Notes under the pieces: generated by a model
Told to the model about the DNA's origin: nothing
Database searches by the model: none
What the model saw: the letters and a program-made list of their open reading frames with translations, nothing else
Shown: in pieces, positions 1-6,002 of the stretch
Position numbering within the stretch: position 1 is the first letter of the stretch
Layout of the letters: each line of letters opens with the position of its first letter
Assembly: GCA_014380255.1 (NCBI GenBank)
Contig: JACMKG010000041.1
Location: 1-8,318 of the forward strand
Source of the DNA: Prolixibacteraceae bacterium
Lineage (GTDB): Bacteria > Bacteroidota > Bacteroidia > Bacteroidales > Prolixibacteraceae
DNA length: 8,318 nt
Direction of reading: 5' to 3'
Made by a program: the position numbers and the translations under genes

Positions 1-150
1 ACCTAAGCCTATACCGACTCCAAGAAGACTTAAAAGCATAAGGGTTATAAGCATAATGAGGGTCCCTGCGAAAATGGCAGGCCATGAAACCCTGCCGACA
101 GGTGCTTCAGGAGTGCCCTTGTAGTAAACTGTTCCTTTTGATGTTTCCAT
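1..150 (-). CDS. Integral membrane protein, N-terminal fragment (runs off the left edge)
   Basis: An open frame begins with ATG at 148-150 on the minus strand and stays open to base 1, giving the first 50 residues. Residues 1-20 are polar and include several glycines and prolines. The next stretch contains VSWPAIFAGT, followed by a strongly hydrophobic run rich in Leu, Ile, Met and Gly that ends SLLGVGIGLG. The layout 'VSWxAIFAGxxxx...LLGxGIGLG' is one I associate, from memory, with uncharacterised multi-pass membrane proteins of bacteria, some carrying the uninformative label PhnA-like. No function can be given. The start is preceded by an A/T-rich leader without a Shine-Dalgarno sequence. 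The gene lies 162 bp downstream of the reductase-like gene on the same strand, so co-transcription is possible but not shown. The C-terminus and number of membrane segments are unknown because the gene is cut by the window edge. Confidence 0.75.
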   Translation of the reverse strand, partial: METSKGTVYYKGTPEAPVGRVSWPAIFAGTLIMLITLMLLSLLGVGIGLG

Positions 151-312
151 AGTGATACTTTTTTGTTTATAAAAAAGATTATATCACATTGGTAACGTAA
201 ATTAGTTTATTAAGCTCCGTTATTACTCATTTATTGAGTGTTAGATGATAAATATTAATATGAGGAGAATTGGCAAAAGGTATCTTTACATCCTCACTGG
301 TTTTTGACATCC

Positions 313-882
313 TTACTTTTTCAGCTCGTATTTAAGAACCACTATCCCGCAATCGAATGATGTAGCCTGTACCAGCATCAATTCCTGCATGCTGTCAAGC
401 TCCTGGAAGATTGTCATGCCTTTACCTATTGCTACCGGATTGATAAATAAGTGAAATTCATCAATGAGTCTATGTTTAATGAGAGCTGAAACAAAAGTTG
501 CACCTCCATAGGCGATCATGTCTTTGCCTCCTATTTTCTTAAGCTGTTTTATTTCTTCTACCAGATCGCCTTTTGCTAAAACAGTATGATCCCAAATCGA
601 TTTGGTTAACGTTTTAGTAAAAACGATTTTGCTGGTATCTGTAAATTTCTTGCCTGCCAAATATTCCGGATCAAAAGCATTCGAAGCCACCTTCTGCCAG
701 TAAGGAATAAAACCTTCAGCAAGTTTTCGCCCAAGCACGATGCAGTCAACAGGCTCGGTTATTACTTTTACATATTCCTTGAGTTCATCGTCCCAATTGA
801 AAATCATCCAGTCCATTTCGCCATTAGGACCAGCAATGTAACCGTCGACACTCATTTGTACCTGAAGTTTTAATTTTCTCAT
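313..882 (-). CDS. Dihydrofolate reductase family protein (RibD C-terminal domain)
   Basis: This 189-residue protein is a single RibD C-terminal/DHFR-like domain. That family binds NADPH and reduces pterin- or pyrimidine-like substrates, but stand-alone members of this type mostly have no proven substrate. Visible family motifs are the N-terminal strand and loop 'QMSVDGYIAGPNGEMDW' (residues 9-25), the nucleotide-binding 'VLGRKLAEGF' (49-58), 'KIVFTKTL' (85-92), and the C-terminal 'GGKDMIAYGGATFV' (118-131) followed by 'LIDEFHLFINPVAIGKG' (139-155). The glycine pair in AYGGA is the typical cofactor-contacting turn. Length matches a complete domain, and there is no signal peptide, so it is cytoplasmic. 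ATG at 880-882 fits the family N-terminus exactly. It is divergent from the proC-like gene, with 222 bp between them. It should not be called folA, because true DHFRs are differently organised. An antifolate-resistance or riboflavin role is possible but unsupported. Confidence 0.9.
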   Translation of the reverse strand: MRKLKLQVQMSVDGYIAGPNGEMDWMIFNWDDELKEYVKVITEPVDCIVLGRKLAEGFIPYWQKVASNAFDPEYLAGKKFTDTSKIVFTKTLTKSIWDHTVLAKGDLVEEIKQLKKIGGKDMIAYGGATFVSALIKHRLIDEFHLFINPVAIGKGMTIFQELDSMQELMLVQATSFDCGIVVLKYELKK

Positions 883-1104
883 AGTTGAGCATTTAAAAAC
901 TCTTGTACGCTTATTACTGGCTCTAAGTTTACCGTGAACTTTGTTTTTCTATATCCTATGAAAAAGGTATAAAAACGTTGTTTTAGTTATCAGTTTTATG
1001 AAGTTCGGTCACCTAAAACAGATTTAAATTTAACTTTCCACTGAAAACCTGCCAATTGAAATTAGTTTTCCTTAATTTTATAATAATTTAAAAAAGCCAT
1101 CCTT

Positions 1105-1911
1105 ATGAAAACAAAAACATTGGGTTTTATAGGCGGCGGAAGAATAACCCGAATTATTCTTCAGGCCTTTGTCAATAAGAAAGCCATTTTTGGCTCCATC
1201 TCTGTTTTCGATACCAACGCGGAAACGCTTCGGTCATTGAAACAAAAGTTCCCTTTCATCGAGATCCTTAATTCGGTATCAGAGGCTGCGCGCAAAGACA
1301 TCGTTTTCATAGCCCTGCATCCACCGGTTATCATGGATACCCTTCAGACTATCGCAAAGGATGTCAACGAAAAAACGGTCCTTATTTCTCTGGCCCCTAA
1401 AATTACCATCTCCAAAATAGCTTCCGTGTTAATCTCTGTTCACTACATCGCAAGGTTAATCCCCAATGCCACTTCTATTATTAACCATGGCTATAATCCC
1501 GTCAGCTTTGGCCCCGGTGTCCCGGACATAGAAAAGGCATACATCATGGAGATGCTTAACCTGTTGGGAGAAACATTTGAAACGGATGAAGAAAAGCTGG
1601 AGGCCTATGCCATGCTGTCAGCCATGCTGCCTACCTATTTCTGGTTCCAGTGGAAGGAACTTGAAACCCTTGGCATCGAATTCGGGCTAACGGAAGCTGA
1701 ATGCAGGGAAAGTATTTTTGAGACGGTCAATGCAGCCCTGAATACGATGTATCATTCAGGGTTGACTGCCGAAGAAGTGATGGACCTGATACCGGTGAAA
1801 CCGATCGGTGAGAGTGAACCGCAGATAAAGGGCATTTACGATGAAAAGCTCAGGACCCTGTTTGGAAAGATTAAACCGGAAAGGCTGATATTATGTGATT
1901 CCATCAATTGA
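1105..1911 (+). CDS. Pyrroline-5-carboxylate reductase-like NAD(P)-binding protein, divergent
   Basis: The protein has 268 residues, about the length of classical ProC, with the same two-part plan. The N-terminal Rossmann domain starts with the dinucleotide motif GFIGGGRIT (residues 7-15), ends strand 2 with an acidic 'VFD' (34-36), and carries 'DIVFIALHPP' (65-74) and 'IARLIPNAT' (115-123), which corresponds to the 'R-x-M-P-N-T' segment of ProC. The C-terminal helical dimerisation domain is recognisable (165-255), but the usual 'SGSGPAY' substrate/dimer motif is replaced by 'LSAMLPTYFW' (171-180), and the usual 'TSPGGTT' by roughly 'IPVKPIGESEP' (229-239). ProC makes proline from pyrroline-5-carboxylate. 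With both signature segments altered, this member may act on another imine or have lost that activity. It is monocistronic, has no signal peptide, and its ATG is placed right at the family start. It ends facing the beta-propeller gene across a repeat array. Other options are an F420/NADP-oxidoreductase-like or 6-phosphogluconate-dehydrogenase-like protein. Confidence 0.82.
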   Translation: MKTKTLGFIGGGRITRIILQAFVNKKAIFGSISVFDTNAETLRSLKQKFPFIEILNSVSEAARKDIVFIALHPPVIMDTLQTIAKDVNEKTVLISLAPKITISKIASVLISVHYIARLIPNATSIINHGYNPVSFGPGVPDIEKAYIMEMLNLLGETFETDEEKLEAYAMLSAMLPTYFWFQWKELETLGIEFGLTEAECRESIFETVNAALNTMYHSGLTAEEVMDLIPVKPIGESEPQIKGIYDEKLRTLFGKIKPERLILCDSIN

Positions 1912-1924
1912 AGGGATGGAATCT

Positions 1925-2133
1925 GCTGGCTACTTGCGGCTAGCTGCTGGTTTCTAGCTTCTAGCAAAACCATGCAGCTATCATCTTCTATCGCCTTTAA
2001 TCGAAGCATTTCTTGCTGGAAGCCAGCTGCCAGCCACTAGCTTCTAGCTACTGGCAAAACCATCTTGTTATCATCATTCACTGCTGCTGATCGAAGGATG
2101 ATTTTGCCAGTAGCCAATAGCCAGAAGCCAGCA
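1925..2133. repeat. Heptanucleotide-periodic repeat blocks in a 90-bp array, with inverted arms
   Basis: Three blocks built of 7-bp units lie at 1925-1966 (six units), 2015-2056 (six units) and 2106-2133 (four units). Their starts are 90 and 91 bp apart. Plus-oriented units follow roughly NCTRGCT (for example TCTAGCT, ACTGGCA). The last block, and the first units of the middle block, are in reverse orientation (GCCAGTA, GCCAATA, GCCAGAA, GCCAGCA). The two spacers (1967-2014 and 2057-2105) are themselves related, sharing AAACCAT, TATCATC and ATCGAAG in order. A perfect 12-bp inverted pair joins 2048-2059 (CTACTGGCAAAA) to 2102-2113, with a second short pair inside, so the right half can fold into a long hairpin. 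It sits between two convergent genes, where it could end transcription from both sides. This is an inference. No coding potential is evident. Confidence 0.8.
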
Positions 2134-2144
2134 ACTAAAATGCT

Positions 2145-3383
2145 TTATTTAACCTTGTAAGCCATCAATGCATTCCCATGCCTGATGTATAAAACGCCGT
2201 TTGCAATCACCGGGTGCGCGAAATGTTCCTTGGTGCCTTTGGTAACCTTGAATTTACTCACCACCTTTGGTTTGTTGCTTACAAGGCTGATAAGGCTAAC
2301 ATTCCCATTGTCGTTGTAACAATACAGATGCTCATCAGCATAAATGAGGCCTCCAAAGAGGTTGCTTAGTGAATCAACCACTGCCCCGTTGCCTGTATCC
2401 AGTCCTTTTAACTTGTGGTCGGCTGAAGTGACATACAGCTTGTCATTAAGCTTTACAAATCCTCCCATCTTGTTCTTTACCTTCTCGTTATGCCATACAT
2501 TCTTAACAGAAGAGCCATCAGGCGAGAGGGCCAGCTTGTAAGTGCCGCTGCCTTTCTCGACCCCTGACACCCCGTAAATGAACCCATCAGCATACACTGG
2601 CGTGTTGCAATATTCTCCTTCACGCTTTACCGAATCTTCCTTGTAAGCCCATAACAGTTCGCCATTGGCGGCATTCAATCCAAAAAGGTAATCATGGGAA
2701 ACGTTTACCAATATATTTTTTGAAGGAAGTTTTACCAGTATTGGCGAGCAGTAGGATACCGCATCACCCTTGGCTTTGGAATTCCAGATCACTTTACCGG
2801 TCATTTTATCCAATGCCACTATATTTGATTCATCGCCCCCGGGAAAGCAATAAACATTCTTTTCATCCACCAACATTGACTCAGAATAGCCGAAATAACC
2901 CATTTTCCCTTTCAGGTCACTTACCACATCCACTGCCCACTTTTCCTTGCCTGTAGCAGCCTCCAAACAAGCTATACGCCCCAAGCCCGAACAGGCATAG
3001 ACCAACCCGTCGACCACCGTAGGCTGGGAACGTGAACCGGGAAAGCTGGCCGCATAATCCTTGCCCATGAACTCAGGCCCGTTGGCTGATTTCCAAACCA
3101 GGTTACCTTTCAAATCAAGGGCAAATACGTAGCTGATTCCTTCGCTTTCTCCGTTGATATACAGGCGATCGCCGATTACCGAGGGTGAACCATAGCCGTT
3201 GCCAAGCATTTCGGTCTGCCATAGCAATTGAGGGCCACCTTCAGGCCATGTTTTCAAAAGACCTTTCTCCGAATAGATGCCATCGCGATTAGCCCCTCTC
3301 CATTGAACTGCCGTCTGGCTTTGCACTGCCGAAACAACTGATAATAAACAACAAAGGACAGATAGAATTTTCAAGTTTTTCAT
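2145..3383 (-). CDS. Secreted PQQ-binding-like beta-propeller repeat protein
   Basis: Read from ATG at 3381-3383, this is a 412-residue exported protein. Residues 1-23 form a signal peptide: Lys at 2 and 5, a hydrophobic core with two Cys, and cleavage probably near SAVQSQ. The mature start 'WRGANRDGI' (28-36) followed by 'WPEGGPQLLWQ' (46-56) is the usual opening of secreted PQQ-like propellers. Blade-type repeats with the pattern A-L-D-x-x-x-G-x-x-x-W appear at about 88-97, 139-149, 190-200 and 235-245; later blades are more diverged. The end 'HPVIANGVLYIRHGNALMAY' (390-409) is also typical. The fold resembles BamB and quinoprotein dehydrogenases, but no quinone-binding or metal residues can be assigned, so enzymatic activity should not be assumed. 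A longer frame to 3422 needs a TTG start and would put 13 polar residues before the signal peptide, so I reject it. The gene is monocistronic, with a divergent gene upstream. Confidence 0.92.
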   Translation of the reverse strand: MKNLKILSVLCCLLSVVSAVQSQTAVQWRGANRDGIYSEKGLLKTWPEGGPQLLWQTEMLGNGYGSPSVIGDRLYINGESEGISYVFALDLKGNLVWKSANGPEFMGKDYAASFPGSRSQPTVVDGLVYACSGLGRIACLEAATGKEKWAVDVVSDLKGKMGYFGYSESMLVDEKNVYCFPGGDESNIVALDKMTGKVIWNSKAKGDAVSYCSPILVKLPSKNILVNVSHDYLFGLNAANGELLWAYKEDSVKREGEYCNTPVYADGFIYGVSGVEKGSGTYKLALSPDGSSVKNVWHNEKVKNKMGGFVKLNDKLYVTSADHKLKGLDTGNGAVVDSLSNLFGGLIYADEHLYCYNDNGNVSLISLVSNKPKVVSKFKVTKGTKEHFAHPVIANGVLYIRHGNALMAYKVK

Positions 3384-3409
3384 TCGTTTTTGATTAGTGG
3401 GTTTTGTGA

Positions 3410-3535
3410 TTACCGAATCCAATGCCTTCGTTTACAAAAACCGGCACACAGGATTCGGAATACAATAATACCCACAAAAGCGCATAATCCGGCCAGCTGA
3501 AAATAAATATTATCATACCCTCCATCCGGATATAC
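3410..3535 (-). pseudogene. Possible remnant of a small membrane protein or gene tail (41 codons, no start)
   Basis: Upstream of the beta-propeller start, the minus strand holds a frame open from just after a TAG (3536-3538) to a TAA (3410-3412). It has no ATG, GTG or TTG at a sensible place. The product has an acidic, tyrosine-rich beginning (YPDGGYDNIYF), then a hydrophobic segment LAGLCAFVGIIVFRILCAGF, then a basic tail CKRRHWIR. That looks like one membrane helix with a positive-inside end, which is better organised than chance frames usually are. It could be the C-terminal debris of a deleted gene or a coincidence in a promoter region. I do not recognise the family. Confidence 0.25.
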
Positions 3536-3656
3536 CTATGTTCAAAATAAACATCTTCATGTGAAATATTCTGGGTGTTTGATAAACTTAAAGCAACTGA
3601 TTATTGTTTTGCATAGCAGATATTTATTTATTATTCACACACTTAAACAGGCTATT

Positions 3657-4184
3657 ATGAAAACACAAAGTTTATTTTTCACATTGTTTATCCTGTTTGT
3701 TTTTACAACAGGCGTTGCCCTTGCCCAGAGTTCCGAAGATTATAAGCAACAAATAGAAAAACGCAACAAGCAAATGGTAGAATACATGCTGAGTGGCGAT
3801 ATTGAAAAATCCTTAAGTCTTTATGCTGAAGATGCCATATCCTTGCCCAGCTATGAGCCTATGCACCAAGGCATTGCTGAGATCCGGAAAGCCAATGAAC
3901 AGATGGCTGCCTCAGGGTGGAAATTTGAATCCTTTGAACCTAAGATTGTAAAAGTGATTCCTATGGGCGATCTGGTAACTGAAATAGGAACTTACAATGT
4001 CAGCATGCTTATGGAAGGCAACAAACCAATGACAGATAAAGGCAAATACGTTACCATTTGGGAAAAACAGGATGACGGAACATTGAAAATAAAGGTAGAA
4101 ACCTGGAATTCGGATCAAGATCCTTCCTCGATGCTTAAACAAATGGAACAACAGGCAGATATTGACGATGAAACTGACAATTGA
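3657..4184 (+). CDS. Secreted DUF4440 / SnoaL-like (NTF2 fold) protein
   Basis: The 175-residue product begins with a clear signal peptide (residues 1-23: MKTQ, a Phe/Leu-rich core, then GVALA before Gln24). The rest is one NTF2-like domain of the DUF4440 type (about 28-152): the helix 'NKQMVEYMLSGDIEKSLSLYAEDAISLP' (37-64), 'HQGIAEIRKA' (70-79), and the closing strands 'KGKYVTIWEKQDDGTLKIKVETWNSD' (128-153). Such cone-shaped domains bind small ligands or act as simple enzymes or stress proteins. No catalytic role can be assigned here. A tail rich in Gln, Asp and Glu follows (159-175). Export puts it in the periplasm or outside. A frame extending to 3561 uses GTG and would bury the signal peptide 32 residues in, so ATG at 3657 is preferred. 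No Shine-Dalgarno is seen. The gene is alone, followed by the inverted-repeat element and then a terminator. Confidence 0.9.
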   Translation: MKTQSLFFTLFILFVFTTGVALAQSSEDYKQQIEKRNKQMVEYMLSGDIEKSLSLYAEDAISLPSYEPMHQGIAEIRKANEQMAASGWKFESFEPKIVKVIPMGDLVTEIGTYNVSMLMEGNKPMTDKGKYVTIWEKQDDGTLKIKVETWNSDQDPSSMLKQMEQQADIDDETDN

Positions 4185-4200
4185 GAGCAGCTAGTAACTG

Positions 4201-4439
4201 GCCCCGAGTATTCGCATAGGCGTTAACTTCGTTTTATAAATGAAGATAATTAATTTATTACAGATGGCTCTTTTATCTTCATGGACTGTATTCGAGGGGG
4301 TCCCGAAACCCCGCCTGCCGCGGGCAGGAAGTTCAGGACCCCCTCGAATACCTTTTCTTTTTCTTAAGTATGCCAATAATAACCAAACAATTACAAAAAC
4401 AAAACAGAGGAAGTTAACGCCAATGCGAGTATTCGGGGC
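4201..4439. mobile_element. MITE-like element with 30-bp terminal inverted repeats and internal hairpins
   Basis: The ends 4201-4230 and 4410-4439 are inverted copies, matching at 27 of 30 positions; each outer edge begins GCCCCGA and each inner edge ends GGCGTTAACTTC when read inward. Inside are a perfect 10-bp inverted pair (4240-4249 with 4273-4282) and a GC-rich hairpin (4288-4351). The remaining right part (about 4352-4409) is A-rich on the plus strand. There is no transposase gene; open frames on both strands here appear to be by-products of the symmetry. Short size, long terminal repeats and intergenic position suggest a non-autonomous mobile element, but no convincing target-site duplication is visible, and weak similarity may extend about 10 bp outside each end. 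A folded RNA or repeat family spread by other means is an alternative. Confidence 0.6.
4288..4351. repeat. 64-nt GC-rich hairpin inside the element
   Basis: The outer 16 bp pair perfectly: 4288-4303 (GTATTCGAGGGGGTCC) with 4336-4351. After a less regular middle section, where CGAA faces TTCA and mismatches occur, a perfect inner stem CCTGCC (4314-4319) pairs with GGCAGG (4323-4328) around a 3-nt loop. Both strands can form the same structure. The minus-strand reading is followed by A/T-mixed sequence, and the plus-strand reading by CCTTTTCTTTTTCTT, so it might also slow or end transcription arriving from the DUF4440 gene. Confidence 0.8.
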
Positions 4440-4453
4440 AAGATTGCTACGCT

Positions 4454-4549
4454 TTAGATCTGTGCAACTCTTGCCGGCGGCTGACATCAGGCCGCCTTTT
4501 TTTATTCAAATTCCCCCTTTAAGTTACCAGTTTCTTAGATCTGGCAACT
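4454..4549. repeat. Short direct repeat pair flanking the terminator
   Basis: TTAGATCTGTGCAACT at 4454-4469 recurs at 4535-4549 with one base missing (TTAGATCTGGCAACT). The pair is 81 bp apart and brackets the terminator hairpin. It may mark a past duplication or the edge of a larger repeat family that also includes the element to its left. It could also be chance, although a 15-of-16 match with a single gap this close is uncommon. Confidence 0.5.
4476..4503 (+). terminator. Rho-independent terminator
   Basis: GGCGGC (4476-4481) pairs with GCCGCC (4491-4496) around a 9-nt loop, and seven T residues follow (4497-4503). This is a textbook intrinsic terminator on the plus strand. The nearest plus-strand gene upstream is the DUF4440 gene, which ends 291 bp earlier, with the inverted-repeat element between them. 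The transcript would therefore carry the element in its 3' region. Confidence 0.75.
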
Positions 4550-4702
4550 TGTGTAAATTATTCTTGATAAAGGAAAAATTCAAACATCCGGCAACAGAGC
4601 ACAATCCTTATAAACATTTTCATCTCTGAACTCAACCTTTTGCCATGTTATCCTGTTTGTAGAAAGTGATTCAACCATTAACATATAATTCATTACTTCC
4701 TT

Positions 4703-5821
4703 ATGCCGAAAAATAAAGAGGTAATCCAGTCACTTCTTGCTGAAGCACATATAAAGCTCAACGGGCCAGGCGATTCTGATATTCATGTCAGGAATCCTAA
4801 GTTTTATGACCGGGTTCTCCGTGACGGAGTTCTCGGTCTTGGTGAAACATATATGGATGGCTGGTGGGAGGTAAAAAAAACCGATGACTTCTTTTATCGT
4901 TTGATACAAGCCTCACTTCATGAAAAAGTAAAGAACTGGAAATTTGCTTCCCAGGTGCTTAAAGCAAAGTTGTTCAATGCCGGCCATGCTTCGAAGGCTT
5001 ATGAAGTGGGCGTAAAACATTATGACATAGGCAATCACCTGTTTGAGAAGATGCTGGATAAGCGGATGGTTTATTCGTGCGGCTACTGGAAAGATGCCCG
5101 CACGCTGGATGAAGCGCAGGAGGCAAAGCTGGATCTGATTTGCCGTAAGCTTTATCTGAAACCCGGCATGAGGGTGCTGGATGTAGGCTGTGGCTGGGGA
5201 AGTTTTTGTAAGTACGCGGCTGAAAAATACGCGGTCGAAGTGGTTGGAGTAACCATCTCAAAGGAACAGGCTGAACTGGCCAAAAAGCTTTGCAAAGGAC
5301 TGAAAGTGGACATCAAGCTGCAGGACTACCGAAGTTTAAATTCGGATGAACCTTTTGACAGGATTGTTTCGGTGGGGATGTTTGAGCATGTGGGATACAA
5401 GAATTACAGGATCTTTATGGAAACCAATCATCGTTTATTGAAAGAAGACGGGTTGTTTTTACTGCATACCATCGGCTCGAGCGTATCACTCTTCACGACG
5501 GACCCGTGGACCAATAAATATATCTTTCCCAATTCCATGCTTCCTTCCATTAGCCAGATTGGGACATCCATCGAGAAATTATTTGTGATGGAAGACTGGC
5601 ATAATTTCAGCACCTATTACGACCAAACGCTGATGGCCTGGTTTGAGAATTTCTACCACTCGTGGGATGAACTGAAGTCGGAATATGATGAACGGTTTTA
5701 CCGCATGTGGAAATACTACCTTCTCTCGAGTGCCGGCTCTTTCAGGGCGAGAAAAAATCAGGTATGGCAAATTGTTTTGTCAAAAAAAGGCGTTTTGAAT
5801 GGATATCAGTCGGTAAGGTAA
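4703..5821 (+). CDS. cfa: Cyclopropane-fatty-acyl-phospholipid synthase
   Basis: This 372-residue enzyme transfers a methylene group from S-adenosylmethionine to cis double bonds of membrane phospholipid acyl chains, making cyclopropane fatty acids at the inner membrane surface. It follows E. coli Cfa closely over its whole length. The N-terminal lipid-binding domain has 'GLGETYMDGWW' (45-55). The methyltransferase domain has 'VGVKHYDIGNHLF' (102-114), the SAM motif 'VLDVGCGWG' (158-166), 'VGVTISKEQ' (181-189), 'SVGMFEHVG' (223-231) and 'LLHTIG' (253-258). Residues matching the known bicarbonate/active-site set of E. coli Cfa are present: Cys126, Glu228, His255 and Tyr306. The end 'AGSFRARKNQVWQIVLS' (344-360) is also conserved, so it should be active. 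The ATG is preceded by a leader without Shine-Dalgarno. It appears monocistronic, with a terminator-like hairpin 20 bp after the stop. In other bacteria the enzyme protects membranes against acid and stationary-phase stress. Confidence 0.97.
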   Translation: MPKNKEVIQSLLAEAHIKLNGPGDSDIHVRNPKFYDRVLRDGVLGLGETYMDGWWEVKKTDDFFYRLIQASLHEKVKNWKFASQVLKAKLFNAGHASKAYEVGVKHYDIGNHLFEKMLDKRMVYSCGYWKDARTLDEAQEAKLDLICRKLYLKPGMRVLDVGCGWGSFCKYAAEKYAVEVVGVTISKEQAELAKKLCKGLKVDIKLQDYRSLNSDEPFDRIVSVGMFEHVGYKNYRIFMETNHRLLKEDGLFLLHTIGSSVSLFTTDPWTNKYIFPNSMLPSISQIGTSIEKLFVMEDWHNFSTYYDQTLMAWFENFYHSWDELKSEYDERFYRMWKYYLLSSAGSFRARKNQVWQIVLSKKGVLNGYQSVR

Positions 5822-5840
5822 ATAGGTTATTTCATTTCTT

Positions 5841-5874
5841 AACCCTTTCAGGAATAAAAATCGCTGAAAGGGTT
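5841..5874. terminator. Probable bidirectional terminator hairpin
   Basis: A perfect 11-bp inverted repeat pairs AACCCTTTCAG (5841-5851) with CTGAAAGGGTT (5864-5874) around a 12-nt loop, 20 bp after the cfa stop. It lies between convergent genes. The T-run on the plus strand is not immediate (TTTGCC first, then a T-rich stretch near 5887-5898), so it is not a perfect intrinsic terminator, but position and symmetry support a transcription-ending role for cfa and perhaps also for the lipoprotein operon. Confidence 0.6.
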
Positions 5875-6002
5875 TGCCTTGATCATCTTTTTCTTTTAAT
5901 GCCCTCTAAATCCATCTGTTCACATGATTACTTTCACTGATTACTGTATATAGAATTCTTATCCTATTCCCATTTCGATTTATAGAACACATCATCCTCT
6001 CT

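Noticed and set aside
178..183. TATAAT-like -10 box upstream of the partial membrane-protein gene (minus strand)
   Set aside because: There is no matching -35 hexamer at normal spacing, and Bacteroidota use a different promoter consensus; the match is expected by chance in A/T-rich DNA.
883..1104. Promoters in the divergent gap between the reductase-like and ProC-like genes
   Set aside because: Both genes need promoters here, but I found no convincing TTTG/TAnnTTTG pair or strong palindrome on either strand; only a 7-bp inverted pair (GTTTTAG/CTAAAAC) is visible, too weak to report.
1925..2133. CRISPR array
   Set aside because: The repeat blocks are degenerate, made of 7-bp units in both orientations, and the two spacers are related to each other; no cas genes are nearby.
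3384..3422. N-terminal extension of the beta-propeller protein
   Set aside because: It would start at TTG and place 13 polar residues before a normal signal peptide; ATG at 3381-3383 starts that peptide directly.
3561..3656. 32-residue N-terminal extension of the DUF4440 protein
   Set aside because: It would start at GTG and bury a good signal peptide inside the protein; the extension itself matches nothing in the family.
4191..4487. 98-aa minus-strand frame over the same element
   Set aside because: It arises from the same inverted repeats: it shares the peptide LTPMR with the opposite frame, as expected when both terminal repeats are read inward. It has no start signal or family.
4240..4629. 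129-aa plus-strand frame across the inverted-repeat element
   Set aside because: It runs through hairpins, the terminator and A/T-rich non-coding sequence; the product is low-complexity with no domain, and a mirror frame exists on the other strand because of the symmetry.
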